A DNA stretch of 64,000 nucleotides, taken from positions 7,137,001-7,201,000 of the forward strand of contig NC_010162.1 in NCBI RefSeq assembly GCF_000067165.1, written 5' to 3'. Each line of letters opens with the position of its first letter. Position 1 is the first letter of the stretch. This document shows, one piece after another, positions 42,018 through 53,221 of this stretch. The notes under the pieces are model-generated. The model ran no database searches, was not told where the DNA came from, and saw only the letters and a list, made by a program, of their open reading frames with translations. Made by a program: the position numbers and the translations under genes. Source of the DNA: Sorangium cellulosum So ce56 (lineage in GTDB: Bacteria > Myxococcota_A > Polyangia > Polyangiales > Polyangiaceae).

Positions 42018-43505
42018 TCAGGCCGGGCGGGAGGCGAGGCGGCGCGCGCCGCGTCGGGCGATCGCCGCCGCGAGGGCGAGGGCGCCGAGCGTCATGCCCA
42101 CGAGCGTGCCCTGCCCGCGGGTCCGCGAGGGGCGATCGCCGTCGAGGACCGGGGTCGCCGCGCCGCAGAGCACGTCGGCGTGGACGCTGACGCGGGCGCG
42201 CAGCCAGTTGTCGACCCGCTCCTGCGGCGCGGGGCTCAGGACGAGGTCCGTGTCGAGCGCGGCGCGCGGCAGGTTCGCCTCGAGACGCGTCAGCCAGACG
42301 TCCTTCGGGTGCAGGCCGACCATCGCGATCGCGAGGTCGTCGAGCGCCCCGCACGCGAGCTCGCGCGCGTCGATCTGATCGGCGGCGACCTCCCCGCAGC
42401 TCGGATCCGACAGCGGGACGCCGGCCGGGCACGGGTTCGCCACGGCGCGGCTCTCGGTCGCGATCTCGGCGAAGCGCACGGCGCACGCGGCGTCCGGGAC
42501 CTCGCCGGTCTCGCCGTTGGCGAGCCCCTGCTGGGCGAACGCGGCGGCGATCGTGTCGACCGGGGTGGTCGAGCCGCTCGTTGTGTAGCGCACGCCGAAC
42601 GGCGCCGCGGGGCTCGACACGGGCGAGAACAGCGAGCCCTGCTGCGCGTAGGCGGTGAGGAACGCGCGGCCGCCGTCGGCCGCCGCGATCGCCTTCTCGC
42701 GGAGCACGCCGTAGTTCGACTCCTGCGAGGCGAAGTCCCACGCGAGGAGGTCGATGGGGACGGCCGCGGCCGCGAACCCCTCGGGGGCGAGCCGCGCCTC
42801 GCTGATGGTGAAGAGGGTGATCGCGACGTTCGCGCCCGTCCCGGCGGCGACCATCCGGAGCGGGAGCGCGGGGTTCGCCCCCGGCGTGACGACCCGCACC
42901 GGCGTCATCTCCTTCACGTCCTTGCCCGGCTCGAGCCTGATGGCGATGAAGTCGAAGCCCTCGTCGACATAGGCGTCGAGGATCGGCCGCGTCGACGCAT
43001 CGACGTTGAAGCCGTTCTCGTCGAACCACGCGTTCAGCGCGCCGGGCGTATCGGTGGCGAGCGTCACGGTGGTGTACGGGCCGACGGTGCCGCGGTGGAG
43101 CACGGTGACGTCATCGCCGCCGAACGCCACCCCCGCCGAGTCCGCGGAGCCGAGGGCCGCGCCGCAGCCCCCGCCGCTGCGGGCGCAGGTGGAGCTCGGC
43201 GCGGTGATGCGCACCGACGTGGCCGCGTCGAGCGTCTCGAACCAGGCGTCCGAGCCGACCTCGAGGAACGCCCCGCGCTTCACCGGGAGCACCCACCCGA
43301 ACGCGCTGGGATCGCCGGAGTACTGGATCTGATCCCAGAGCACCGACTGGACGGGCGACACGGAGAGCACCATCCGGTGCGCGTTGACGACCGTCGTCTC
43401 GGTGGGCGGGGCGAAGCACCCGCCGCAGGCGAGCGCCTCGCGCGGCGACAGGAGCGTCGCGGAAGGAACGGCGAGCGCAAGGAGCGCGAACAAGCGAAGT
43501 TTCAT
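42018..43505 (-). CDS. DUF2330-domain secreted protein with C-terminal membrane anchor
   Basis: A 495-residue protein with a signal peptide (MKLRLFALLALAVPSATLL to the ALA cleavage region) directly followed by CGGCFAPP, and the DUF2330 opening VNAHRMVLSVSPVQSVLWDQ with GYSG-like and FGWVLPVK motifs. The body has several paired cysteines typical of an exported, disulfide-stabilised protein. The C-terminus has a hydrophobic helix (GMTLGALALAAAIA) followed by RRGARRL, which resembles the MYXO-CTERM tail, with a Cys some way upstream (VLCGAATP). ATG at 43505 is preceded by GGAGGT. DUF2330 proteins are common in myxobacteria and some actinobacteria; function unknown. Confidence 0.88.
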   Translation of the reverse strand: MKLRLFALLALAVPSATLLSPREALACGGCFAPPTETTVVNAHRMVLSVSPVQSVLWDQIQYSGDPSAFGWVLPVKRGAFLEVGSDAWFETLDAATSVRITAPSSTCARSGGGCGAALGSADSAGVAFGGDDVTVLHRGTVGPYTTVTLATDTPGALNAWFDENGFNVDASTRPILDAYVDEGFDFIAIRLEPGKDVKEMTPVRVVTPGANPALPLRMVAAGTGANVAITLFTISEARLAPEGFAAAAVPIDLLAWDFASQESNYGVLREKAIAAADGGRAFLTAYAQQGSLFSPVSSPAAPFGVRYTTSGSTTPVDTIAAAFAQQGLANGETGEVPDAACAVRFAEIATESRAVANPCPAGVPLSDPSCGEVAADQIDARELACGALDDLAIAMVGLHPKDVWLTRLEANLPRAALDTDLVLSPAPQERVDNWLRARVSVHADVLCGAATPVLDGDRPSRTRGQGTLVGMTLGALALAAAIARRGARRLASRPA

Positions 43506-43656
43506 CGGCTACCTCCATGGGCGCGGGTCCGCGCGGGCGGGCTCTCGGGAGCGCGCGCGCGGCGCACCACCGCCAGGCTATCCAAGCCGGCGCGCTGCGG
43601 GCAGCCAGCGCACGATTGGCGCGCCGCGCGCCATGCGGGAGCGCGGCGAGCCGCCG

Positions 43657-45090
43657 TCAGCCCGCGGCCCACCACGCGTCGAGGTCGCGGAGGGCGCGCT
43701 CGGCCATCACCTCGTAGCGGGCGCGCTTGCGCAGCTTGCCGTGCGCCGGATCGAGCGGCGCGATGTGCGCCCAGGTGATGTTGGACGGCTGATACGTGGG
43801 CTGCTTCCGGCCGAGGTGCGTGAGGATGCCGCCGAGCGCCGTCGTGGGCGGCGGCGGCCGGAGCGGCTCGTTCCGCAGCTGCTGCGCGAGGAGGATCGCA
43901 CACAAGAACCCCGCCGCGGCGCTCTCCACGTAGCCCTCGACGCCCGCGATCTGGCCGGCCAGGTGCACGCCCGGCAGCGCGCGGAGCTCCATCGCGGGGC
44001 CGAGGAGCGCCGGCGCGTCGACGAAGGTGTTGCGGTGCACGGAGCCCATGCGGAGGAACTCGGCCTCCTCGAGGCCGGGCACCATCCGGAACACCCGCAG
44101 CTGCTCGGCGTACTTCATACGCGTCTGGAAGCCGACGAGGTTGTACGCCGTCGCCGCCTCGTCCTCCGGGCGCAGCTGGAGCACCGCGTAGGGGCGCCGG
44201 CCTGTGCGCGGATCGGTGAGCCCCACCGGCTTCATCGGCCCGAACGCGAGCGTCTGCTCGCCGCGCGCCGCCATCACCTCGCAGGGCAGGCACCCCTCGA
44301 AGTAGCGCACCTCCTCGAAGGCGCGGGCCTCCACCTTCTCCGACGCGACGAGGGCCTGGACGAACGCCTTGTACTGCGCCTCGTCGAAGGGGCAGTTCAC
44401 GTACGCCTCGTCGCCGGCCTCGGCGTCGTCGCGGCGCTCGGCCGCGTCCTCCGGCGGCGCGGCCCGCTCCGGCTGCGCGGTTTGCTCCCGCTGCGCGGCC
44501 CGGTCGCCGCGGACCGCGCCCCCCTTGCCGTAGCGCGACTGCTTCCACACGCGCGACCAGTCGATCGAGTCGGCGCTGACGATCGGCGCGATCGCGTCGT
44601 AGTAGGCGAGGTGCTCGGCGCCGACGGCCGCGGCGAGGCTCGCCGCGAGGGCGTCGGAGGTGAGCGGCCCCGTCGCGAGGATCACGGGCCGCTCGGCGGG
44701 GATCTCCGTCACCTCCCGGTGCTCGACGGTGATCCGGGGGTGGGCCTCGATCGCCCGCGTCATCGCCTCGGCGAACCGCTCGCGGTCGACCGCCAGCGCG
44801 CCGCCGGCCGGCACCGAGGTCTCGTCGGCGCACCGCAAGGCGAGCGAGCCCACGCGCCGGAGCTCTTCCTTGAGGAGCCCCACCGCGTTGCTCAGCGCGG
44901 CGCCGCGCAGCGAGTTCGAGCACACGAGCTCGGCCAGCCGATCGCTCGTCTGCGCAGGCGTGCGCCTGTGAGGTTTCATCTCGACGAGGCGCACGCGCAG
45001 CCCGCGCTGCGCGAGCTGGTACGCCGCCTCGCAACCGGCCAGGCCGCCTCCGACGACGACGACGTCGTGCGGGCTCTCCGCTCCGTTCAT
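43657..45090 (-). CDS. trmFO: tRNA uracil-5 methyltransferase, folate-dependent (TrmFO)
   Basis: A 477-residue flavoprotein. The N-terminal FAD motif is [20 protein letters not shown], followed by the TrmFO block [13 protein letters not shown] and [18 protein letters not shown]. The catalytic-site region NCPFDEAQY and [13 protein letters not shown], with the two conserved cysteines, is present, and the C-terminal block [10 protein letters not shown] is intact. It transfers a methylene from methylenetetrahydrofolate to U54 of tRNA, making ribothymidine in the T loop. Odd feature: about 35 charged residues (Ala/Arg/Glu/Asp/Gln) are inserted between GKGG and YVNCPFD, where most relatives have one or two. 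ATG at 45090 with GGTGAG upstream. Third gene of a dprA-topA-trmFO block. Confidence 0.96.
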
Positions 45091-45124
45091 ACAGCTCACC
45101 AGGGTGGGGGGTCTCGCGGGCTTC

Positions 45125-47719
45125 TTAGCTCGCCGTGCGGCGGGCGCGCACGGCCCGCGCGGGCTTTTCGGCGGCCCCCTGGGCCGCACCAGCGCCCTCT
45201 GGCGCGGCCTCGGGCCTGCCGGCTGGCGTGGGCTCCGCCGGCGCGGGCCGGGCGGCCGGCGCCGGGGCGGCGCTCGCGACGACCGCCGCGGCGTCCGGGG
45301 TGGCGGCGCCGTCGGCGGCGCCGTCCTCCCCTTCCCCCTCGACGATCTCCTGCTTGAAGCCGCAGTCCTTCGTCGCGCAGACGAGCATCGCCTTCTTGCC
45401 GGCGGTGCGGGTGACGAACTTCGCGCCGCACTGCGGGCACGGGACCGGCACCGGCTTCTGCCAGAGCTTGAACTCGCACTTCTGCTCGGCGTTCCAGTTG
45501 GAGCAGCCGTAGAAGGTGCGCCCGCCCTTCTTGCGCGGCCGGATCTCGATGAGATCGCCGCCGCAGCTCGGGCACGCGACGCCGAGCGGGACCGGGCGCG
45601 TGTTCTTGCAGGCCGGGTACCCGGTGCACGACAGGAAGTCGCCGAAGCGGCCCGTCTTGATGATCATCGGCTTCCCGCACTTGTCGCACGAGATGTCGGT
45701 CTCGCGGACGGCGGCGGTCCCCCGCGCGTCGGACAGGTCGCGCGTCGCCTTGCACTTCGGGTAGCGCTCGCAGCTCAAGAACCAGCCGTTCTTGCCCCAC
45801 TTCTTGAGCATCATCGACCCGCACTCGTCGCAGACGATGTCGGTCTTCTCGGCCTCGGGCTTCCACGGCGCGAGCTTCTTCGACTTGTCGAGCTGCTCCC
45901 TGAACTTCTTGTAGAAGCTCTTGAGCAGCTGCTCGCGCTTCAGGCTGCCGGCGCCGACGGCGTCGAGCTCCTCCTCCATCTGCGCCGTGAAGTTCGGATC
46001 CATGATGTCGAGGTTCGACCGGACGAGGCCGTCGACCACGAACTTCCCGAGGAGCGTCGGCTGGAACGCGCCGCCGTCCCGCTTCTCGACGTACGCGCGC
46101 TGCTGCACCTTGCTGATGATCTCGGCGTACGTCGACGGGCGGCCGATGCCGCGCTTCTCCAGCTCGCGCACGAGCGAGCCCTCGTTGTAGCGGGGCGGCG
46201 GCTGCGTGAACTTCTGGTCGGTGATGACGCCCGGGGGCGACACGGAGAGCGCCTCGCCCTCCTTCATGTCGGGCAGGAGCGCCTCCGAGTCCTCTTCGGC
46301 CGACGGCCCCGGCGCCGCGCGCTCCGCCTCGGCGGCGGTCGCCTCGGGCGCCGGCGCTGCGGCGCCGCCGTCCGCGGCGGCGCCTGCGCTCTCCTCCTCG
46401 CCGGCGAACTCCTGCTGGCCCTCGGTCACCTGCAGCCAGCCGGCGAACTTGAGGATCCGCCCGGTCGCCCGGGCGAGGTAGCTCCGGTACGCGGGCGCCG
46501 CGAGCGTCGGCGCGACGTCGATCTCGACCGTCGTGCGGTCGTAGACGGCCGGGGTCATCTGCGAGGCGACGAAGCGGTTCCAGATGAGCTTGTACAGCTT
46601 GTACTGCTCGTCCTTGAGGTGCTTCTTGATCGAGTCCGGGTGGATCTCGACGCTCGTCGGCCGGATCGCCTCGTGCGCGTCCTGCGCGTTCTTCTTCGAC
46701 TTGAAGACGTTCGGGCGCTCGGGGACGAACTCCTTGCCGTACCGCTTCGCGACCACGCCCCGCACCTCGGCGACCGCGTCGTCGCTGACGCGCGTCGAGT
46801 CGGTACGCATGTACGTGATGAGGCCGACCGGGCCGCCGTCGCGCTTGAGGTCGATGCCCTCGTAGAGCGCCTGGGCGATCTGCATCGTCCGCTTGGCGCC
46901 GAAGTGCAGGTAGTTCGTCGCGTCCTGCTGGAGCTTCGAGGTGGTGTACGGCGCGGGCGGGTTGCGCTTCTGCTCGCGCCGCACGACCTTCGCCACCCGG
47001 TAGCGGGCGGTCTCGAGGTCGGCGCGGACCTTCCCAGCGACCTCGCCGTTCGTCACCTCGAGCTTCTTGCCGTCGGCGGAGGCGAGCTTCGCGACGAACG
47101 GGGCGCGCTGCGGCGGGCTCGCCGCGCCGAGGCCGACCGCGATGTTCCAGTACTCCTCCGGGACGAACGCCTCGACCTCGCGCTCGCGGTCCACGATGAG
47201 CCGCAGCGCGACCGACTGCACCCGCCCAGCCGACAGGCCGAACGCGAGCTTCGACCACACGAGCGCCGAGACGTCGTAGCCGACGATGCGGTCGAGCACG
47301 CGCCGCGCCCGCTGCGCGTCGTACAGGTTCTCGTCGAGCTTGCGGGGGTTGTGGACGCCGTGGTCGACCCCCTTCTTCGTGATCTCGTGGAACTCGACCC
47401 GCGCCACCTTCAGCTTCGGGTTCTTGATCTCCTCCGAGATGTGGAACGCGATCGCCTCCCCTTCGCGATCGGGGTCGGTCGCCAGGAGCACCTCGTCCGC
47501 CTTCTTCGCGGCGGACTTCAGCTCCTCCAGGACCTTCTCCTTGCCCTCGATGACCTCGTAGGTCTCGGCAAAATCGTTCTGTACGTCGACGGCGTTCTGC
47601 TTCTTGGGCAGGTCCTTGACGTGCCCCTTCGAGGCGAACACCTCGTACCCGTTGCCGAGATATTTCTTGATGGTCTTCGCCTTCGCCGGCGACTCCACGA
47701 TGACGAGCGTCTTGGCCAT
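45125..47719 (-). CDS. topA: DNA topoisomerase I (type IA)
   Basis: An 864-residue enzyme that relaxes negative supercoils. The Toprim domain starts at [17 protein letters not shown] with [11 protein letters not shown] as the metal-binding DxDxxG-type motif. The active-site Tyr is residue 303 in [11 protein letters not shown] low-complexity Ala/Glu/Pro insertion (coded near 46260-46420) interrupts the region after the catalytic block. Four C4 zinc ribbons follow (CDECGSM.., CDKCGKP.., CPSCGGD.., CPQCGAK..) and then an Ala/Pro-rich tail ending in a basic stretch ([10 protein letters not shown]). ATG at 47719 behind AAGGTGG. Upstream on the same strand is dprA and downstream, after 34 bp, trmFO; this order is common in many bacteria. 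Confidence 0.97.
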
Positions 47720-47846
47720 CACCACCTTCTGAGCAACGAGATCGGGCTTGTGAGGATTGAAGGGCGCCCTTCGGTGCGAGGGAGGCCCCCCCGCGAGGAG
47801 GCGGCCACCCGAAACCGCACTGGGCAGGGTGAGCCGGCGCGCCCCT

Positions 47847-48818
47847 TCAACGAAGAGCCCGCCGAAACAACCCGGCGGGCCCCTCTACTACTACGGCCTG
47901 GAGCGTCAACGTCAAGAGTGCCTCCACGGCGCGTCTGGGCGGAAGCCCCGTCCTCTCGCAGACCTCATCCACGTGCGCCGGCCGGGCGTCCAGGGCGTCG
48001 AGGACCGCGCGCTCGGCCGCGCTCATCGAAGGCGGTGGCCCATTTTCCTCGGGCAAAACGCCCGTCCGCGCCCCGAGGGCGGCCTCCGGGAGCGGCAGCG
48101 TGCCCCCGCCGGGCGATCTGCTGCGCGCCGAGCGCCGCGCCCGCCGGCGGGGCGGCGGCGCCTGCCCGCCGAGGACGTCGATGACGTCGGCCGCGCGCGT
48201 GATGGGGCGCGCGCCGGAGACGAGCTCCAGCGCGCAGCCCACGCCGCGCGGGCTCCACGGGGCGTGGGGGACGACGCAGAGGTGGCGGCCGAGGCGGCGG
48301 GCCGCGGCGGCGGCGGAGCGGGCGCCGCTCTCGACCCCCGCCTCGACCACGACGGTCGCGAGCGTGAGCGCGGCGAGGACCGCGTTGCGCTGGAGGAACA
48401 GCGCCGGCAGCGGCGGCGTGTCGTCGGGGACGCGCGCGAGCAGCGCGCCGCCCGCGGCGAGGACGCGCGCGAACAGCGCCGCGTGCTCGCGCGGGTACGG
48501 GTGCGCGTGGCCGCCGCCGCCGACGACGACCGTCGGCGCGCGCGCGTCGAGCGCGCCCTCGTGCGCGGCCGCGTCGACGCCGCGCGCGCCGCCCGACCAG
48601 ATCGAGAAGCCCGCCTCGCCGAGCGCCGCGGCGAGCGCGCGGGTGAACCGGAGCGCCTCGTCGCTCGCGGCGCGCGTCCCGACGATCGCGACGCCCGGGC
48701 ACGCCGGGAGCGCGCCGCGGAGATAGAGCGTCGGCGGCGCGGCCTCGGTCTCCGTCACGAGGGCCCAGAGCTGCGCGGGGTAGGAGGGATCTGCGGGCTG
48801 GATCTCGATCGACGCCAT
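47847..48818 (-). CDS. dprA: DNA-processing protein DprA (Smf)
   Basis: A 323-residue protein. The Rossmann-like core has VAIVGTRAASDEALRFTRAL and SIWSGGARGVDAAAHEGAL, the family's GxR...S and GxArGxD..AH signatures. DprA binds incoming single-stranded DNA and loads RecA during natural transformation. The C-terminal 70 residues carry a winged-helix-like segment (SAAERAVLDALDARPAHVDE) as in many DprA proteins. Compared with the family, the loop after the core (TVVVGGGGHAHPYPREHAAL) keeps the YP..H motif. The ATG at 48818 was chosen because longer forms add a basic N-terminus outside the fold. It starts the dprA-topA-trmFO block; topA starts 127 bp downstream. Confidence 0.94.
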   Translation of the reverse strand: MASIEIQPADPSYPAQLWALVTETEAAPPTLYLRGALPACPGVAIVGTRAASDEALRFTRALAAALGEAGFSIWSGGARGVDAAAHEGALDARAPTVVVGGGGHAHPYPREHAALFARVLAAGGALLARVPDDTPPLPALFLQRNAVLAALTLATVVVEAGVESGARSAAAAARRLGRHLCVVPHAPWSPRGVGCALELVSGARPITRAADVIDVLGGQAPPPRRRARRSARSRSPGGGTLPLPEAALGARTGVLPEENGPPPSMSAAERAVLDALDARPAHVDEVCERTGLPPRRAVEALLTLTLQAVVVEGPAGLFRRALR

Positions 48819-48920
48819 ACGCGGCCTGTCGACCGACGCCCGGGACGAGTTGCGCGAAATGAGGACCAGGACCGCGGCATGACGAGCGCGCGGCCGCACG
48901 CGCCCGGCGCGGTCGCCGCG

Positions 48921-49670
48921 CTACCGGGGCGGCGCGCGACGCGCGGCGCTCGGCGGCGCCGTGTCAGGCGGGGTCGCGCCGGGCGGCGCGGCGCCGGGCG
49001 GCGGGGCCGGGCGCGGGCCCCGGAAGCCCTGGACGAGCACGACGCCCGCGCCGCGCCGCACCTGCGCGTGGAGCTCCACGGCGGGCGGCGCGGCGCCGGG
49101 CACCGAGAGGCACGCTCCCCGGCCGCCGATCACCGCGATCGGCCCGCGGTCCGCGTCCTGGGCGACGATCTCGAGCGCGGGCGGCGCGCCCTTCGTGACG
49201 AAGAGGTCGACCTCGATCACGCCGAGCCCGCCCTGCGCGATGAACACCGCGCACTCGTCAACGCCGCGCGGGACGCGCACGGGGATCGCGGCGCTCTCCC
49301 CTTCCGCGAGCGCGAGCGACACGACGTCGCCGAGGGGCGCCATGCCCCTCGCCTCCCCGCGCGCGGTGTTGGCGAGCGCGAGCGCCGTCACGCGCGGCAC
49401 CGGGGCGCTCGCCGCGGGCCGCTGCTCCGCCGCGCGGCTCAGGAACAGGCGCGACGCCTCCGGGTCCGGCTCGGGCGCGTCGCGCGGAGGCGGCGGGTTC
49501 CGCGGCGTGTCGGGCGCGGGCGAGGAGGCCGGCGGAGGCGGCGGGCTAGGGCGCAGGACCTCGGCGCGGCCTCCGCCGCACGCCGACACGGCGAGCGCGA
49601 GCGACGTAGCGAGCAGGCGGCGCGCCGGCCCGAACGGACGCAGTTCGACGAGAGCGAGAGCGCGCCGCAC
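48921..49670 (-). CDS. Hypothetical lipoprotein, Pro-rich
   Basis: About 249 residues. Signal segment PARRLLATSLALAVSAC is a clear lipobox. A Pro-rich spacer of about 40 residues follows, then a globular region of about 130 residues (MAPLGDVVSLALAEGESAAI to GVVLVQGFRG) whose strands and two cysteines (DECAVFI, GACLSVPG) suggest a beta-sandwich, and finally a Pro/Ala-rich tail ending RRAPPR. I do not recognise the family. Start uncertain: GTG at 49670 gives a normal-length n-region; a GTG at 49646 is also possible. It diverges from the DHH gene across about 80 bp. Possibly an outer-membrane-attached ligand-binding protein. Confidence 0.72.
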   Translation of the reverse strand: MRRALALVELRPFGPARRLLATSLALAVSACGGGRAEVLRPSPPPPPASSPAPDTPRNPPPPRDAPEPDPEASRLFLSRAAEQRPAASAPVPRVTALALANTARGEARGMAPLGDVVSLALAEGESAAIPVRVPRGVDECAVFIAQGGLGVIEVDLFVTKGAPPALEIVAQDADRGPIAVIGGRGACLSVPGAAPPAVELHAQVRRGAGVVLVQGFRGPRPAPPPGAAPPGATPPDTAPPSAARRAPPR

Positions 49671-49749
49671 CGCGCGGAGCCTACCAGAACCGCCGCGCCG
49701 CGCTCGGCCTGCGAGCGGCCGGCCGTGGGTCGTGCTACCCACTCGCCCG

Positions 49750-50754
49750 ATGAAACCCAGGGACATCGTCGTCGCGACGCATGGTCACTGCTTCGACGGC
49801 ATGGCGAGCGCGGCGCTGTTCACCCGCCTGATGCAGGCGCTCCGCCCCGGCGAGCCGCTCGCGCTGCGGTACCGCTCCTGCGGGTACGGCCCGGGCATGA
49901 CGATGATCCCGCCTTCGTGGCTCGACGGCGACGAGAACGCGATCCTCGACTTCCGCTACACGCCGACGAAGAAGCTGACGTGGTACTTCGACCACCACGT
50001 CACCGGGTTCGGCTCGGACGAGGAGCGCGACGCGGCGCTCGCCGGCGCGTCGCGCGCGAAGGCCGCGGGCGACGGGCCTCAGGTCTTCTACGACGCCGCC
50101 TACGGCTCGTGCACGAAGCTCATCGCGGACGTCGCCCGCGATCACTTCGGCGTCGAGATGTCCGGCGCCGATGAGCTCATCCGGTGGGCCGACCTCATCG
50201 ACACCGCGCGCTTCCCCTCGGCCGAGGCCGCCGTGAGCCGGGAAGAGCCGATCATGCAGCTCGCCTCCGTGGTGGAGCACCACGGGGACGGGCCGTTCCT
50301 CGCCTCCGTGGTGCCCCGCCTCGTCGAGCGGCCGGTGAGCGAGGTGGCGCGCGAGGCGGACATCCAGGACCTCTGGCGTCCCCTCTCCGTCTCGCGGCAG
50401 ACGTTCGTCACGCGCATCGAGCGCGGCGCGCGGAAGCTCGGCCGCGTGGTGCTCGTCGACCTCTCCGACGCGCCGCTCGAGGCGGTCGGCAAGTTCATGA
50501 CGTACGCGATGTACCCGGACTGCGTGTACTCGGTCACGCTCTCCCGGCAGAAGCAGCACTACAAGCTCTCGGTCGGTTACAACCCGTGGTGCGGCGTCCC
50601 GCGCGATCGCGACATCGCCCCCATCTGCCGCCGCTACGAGGGGGGCGGGCACCCGGCGGTCGGCGCGGCGTCCTTCCCGCTCTCCGCGCTCGAGCGCGCG
50701 CGCGAGGCGGCCCGCGCCGTCGCCGAGGAGCTCGACGGGGAGCCCGCGCGGTGA
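49750..50754 (+). CDS. DHH-superfamily phosphoesterase
   Basis: A 334-residue protein. The first motif is THGHCFDGMASAAL (family: HxxxDxDGxxSA; here the first Asp is Cys-Phe-shifted but the DG-SA pattern stays), then YFDHHVTG is the DHH motif, and the C-terminal DHHA1-type motif is GGGHPAVGAASF. It lacks signal peptide and membrane segments. Relatives include nanoRNases, RecJ and cyclic-dinucleotide phosphodiesterases. The nearby AYGSCTKLI segment contains an additional conserved SxTxLI helix seen in this group (usually S[AT]T..I). ATG at 49750. Its last codon overlaps the GTG start of the glycerophosphodiesterase by four bases (GTGA), so the two are translationally coupled. Confidence 0.9.
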   Translation: MKPRDIVVATHGHCFDGMASAALFTRLMQALRPGEPLALRYRSCGYGPGMTMIPPSWLDGDENAILDFRYTPTKKLTWYFDHHVTGFGSDEERDAALAGASRAKAAGDGPQVFYDAAYGSCTKLIADVARDHFGVEMSGADELIRWADLIDTARFPSAEAAVSREEPIMQLASVVEHHGDGPFLASVVPRLVERPVSEVAREADIQDLWRPLSVSRQTFVTRIERGARKLGRVVLVDLSDAPLEAVGKFMTYAMYPDCVYSVTLSRQKQHYKLSVGYNPWCGVPRDRDIAPICRRYEGGGHPAVGAASFPLSALERAREAARAVAEELDGEPAR

Positions 50755-51545
50755 CCTGGGCCGAGCAGCGCTTCCGCAGGAGCGCGCGCGAGACGGGGCG
50801 GGCAGCGTCATCGCGCGCGGCGGCGACACGCGCGCCGCTCCTCTTCGGGCACCGGGGCGTGCGCGGCGAGGGCGCCCCCGCGGAGAACACCCTCGCCGCC
50901 TTCGAGGAAGCCGCGGCGCAGGGGGCCGACGGGATCGAGCTCGACGTGCGGGTGTGCGGCTCGGGCGAGCTCGTGGCGCTGCACGACCCGGACCTCGCGC
51001 GGGTGACCGAGGGCGCGGACCCGCGCGCCGCCGCGGCGCTCCCCTGGGACGAGCTCCGGCGGGTCGACCTCCGCGGCGACCGGGTGCCGCTCCTGTCCGA
51101 GGTACTCGCGTTCGCGCGCGGCCGGCGGCTCGCCGTCAACATCGAGATGAAGCGGGACGTGCCCGATCGCACGGCCGTCGTGCTCGCGACCGCGCGGCTC
51201 GTGCGCGCCTGGGATCCGCGCCACGCCTTGCTCGTGTCGTCGTTCGATCCGGTCATGATCGCCTCCTTCGGCGCCCTGGTGCCGGCCGTCCCGCGCGCGC
51301 TCCTCGTGCACCGGAGCCGCTACCACGACGCGGCCGTGCGCCTCGCGCCGGCGCTCGGGGCGCTCGCCGCGCACATCGAGCGGACGATCGCGTCCCCCGA
51401 GCGCATCGCGCTCCTGAAGCGGCAGGGCCGCGTGATCAACGTGTGGACCGTGAACGACCCGCGGGAAGCGCAGGACCTCGCGGCGCTCGGCGTCGACGGG
51501 CTCATCACGGACGCGCCGCGCCGCATCCGCGACGCGCTCGCGTAG
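50751..51545 (+). CDS. Glycerophosphodiester phosphodiesterase
   Basis: A 264-residue GDPD-family TIM barrel. Motifs: LLFGHRGVRG (catalytic His), APENTLAAFEEA, GIELDVRVCGSGELVALHDP with metal-binding Glu and Asp and the second catalytic His, and NIEMKRD. The C-terminal VNVWTVND(P)-type motif is INVWTVNDP and VDGLITDAPRRI closes the barrel. It hydrolyses glycerophosphodiesters to glycerol-3-phosphate and an alcohol. Starts at a GTG that overlaps the stop of the DHH gene; the first 30 residues are Arg/Ala-rich and precede the fold, and no signal peptide is seen, so it is cytoplasmic. The pairing with a DHH phosphoesterase suggests a shared salvage of phosphodiesters. Confidence 0.95.
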   Translation: MTWAEQRFRRSARETGRAASSRAAATRAPLLFGHRGVRGEGAPAENTLAAFEEAAAQGADGIELDVRVCGSGELVALHDPDLARVTEGADPRAAAALPWDELRRVDLRGDRVPLLSEVLAFARGRRLAVNIEMKRDVPDRTAVVLATARLVRAWDPRHALLVSSFDPVMIASFGALVPAVPRALLVHRSRYHDAAVRLAPALGALAAHIERTIASPERIALLKRQGRVINVWTVNDPREAQDLAALGVDGLITDAPRRIRDALA

Positions 51546-51575
51546 CCGGCTTCATCGGACCGGCGCGGCCGCGCG

Positions 51576-53060
<1,485 letters not shown>

Positions 53061-53221
53061 CGCCGACTCCTCCCGCCACGGCGAGGTGGATTGCGTCTGT
53101 CTAGACGTTCGAGCGAGCGGCGTCCACGCCGTCAGGCGAGCGCTGCCACGAGCCAGCCTGCACCACCCGTGATGGCCATTGTCCTTTCAGGAGCCGCCTG
53201 AGCGCGCCTGCTCGGAGCACC

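Noticed and set aside
47851..47880. Hairpin GCCCGCCG-N8-CGGCGGGC at the end of dprA as a terminator
   Set aside because: It lies inside the last codons of dprA, has no T-run, and a terminator here would separate dprA from topA; probably coding coincidence in GC-rich DNA.
45104..48184. Long plus-strand frame opposite topA and dprA
   Set aside because: Both minus-strand genes are certain; the antisense product is repetitive in Leu/Arg/Asp and lacks a ribosome binding site.
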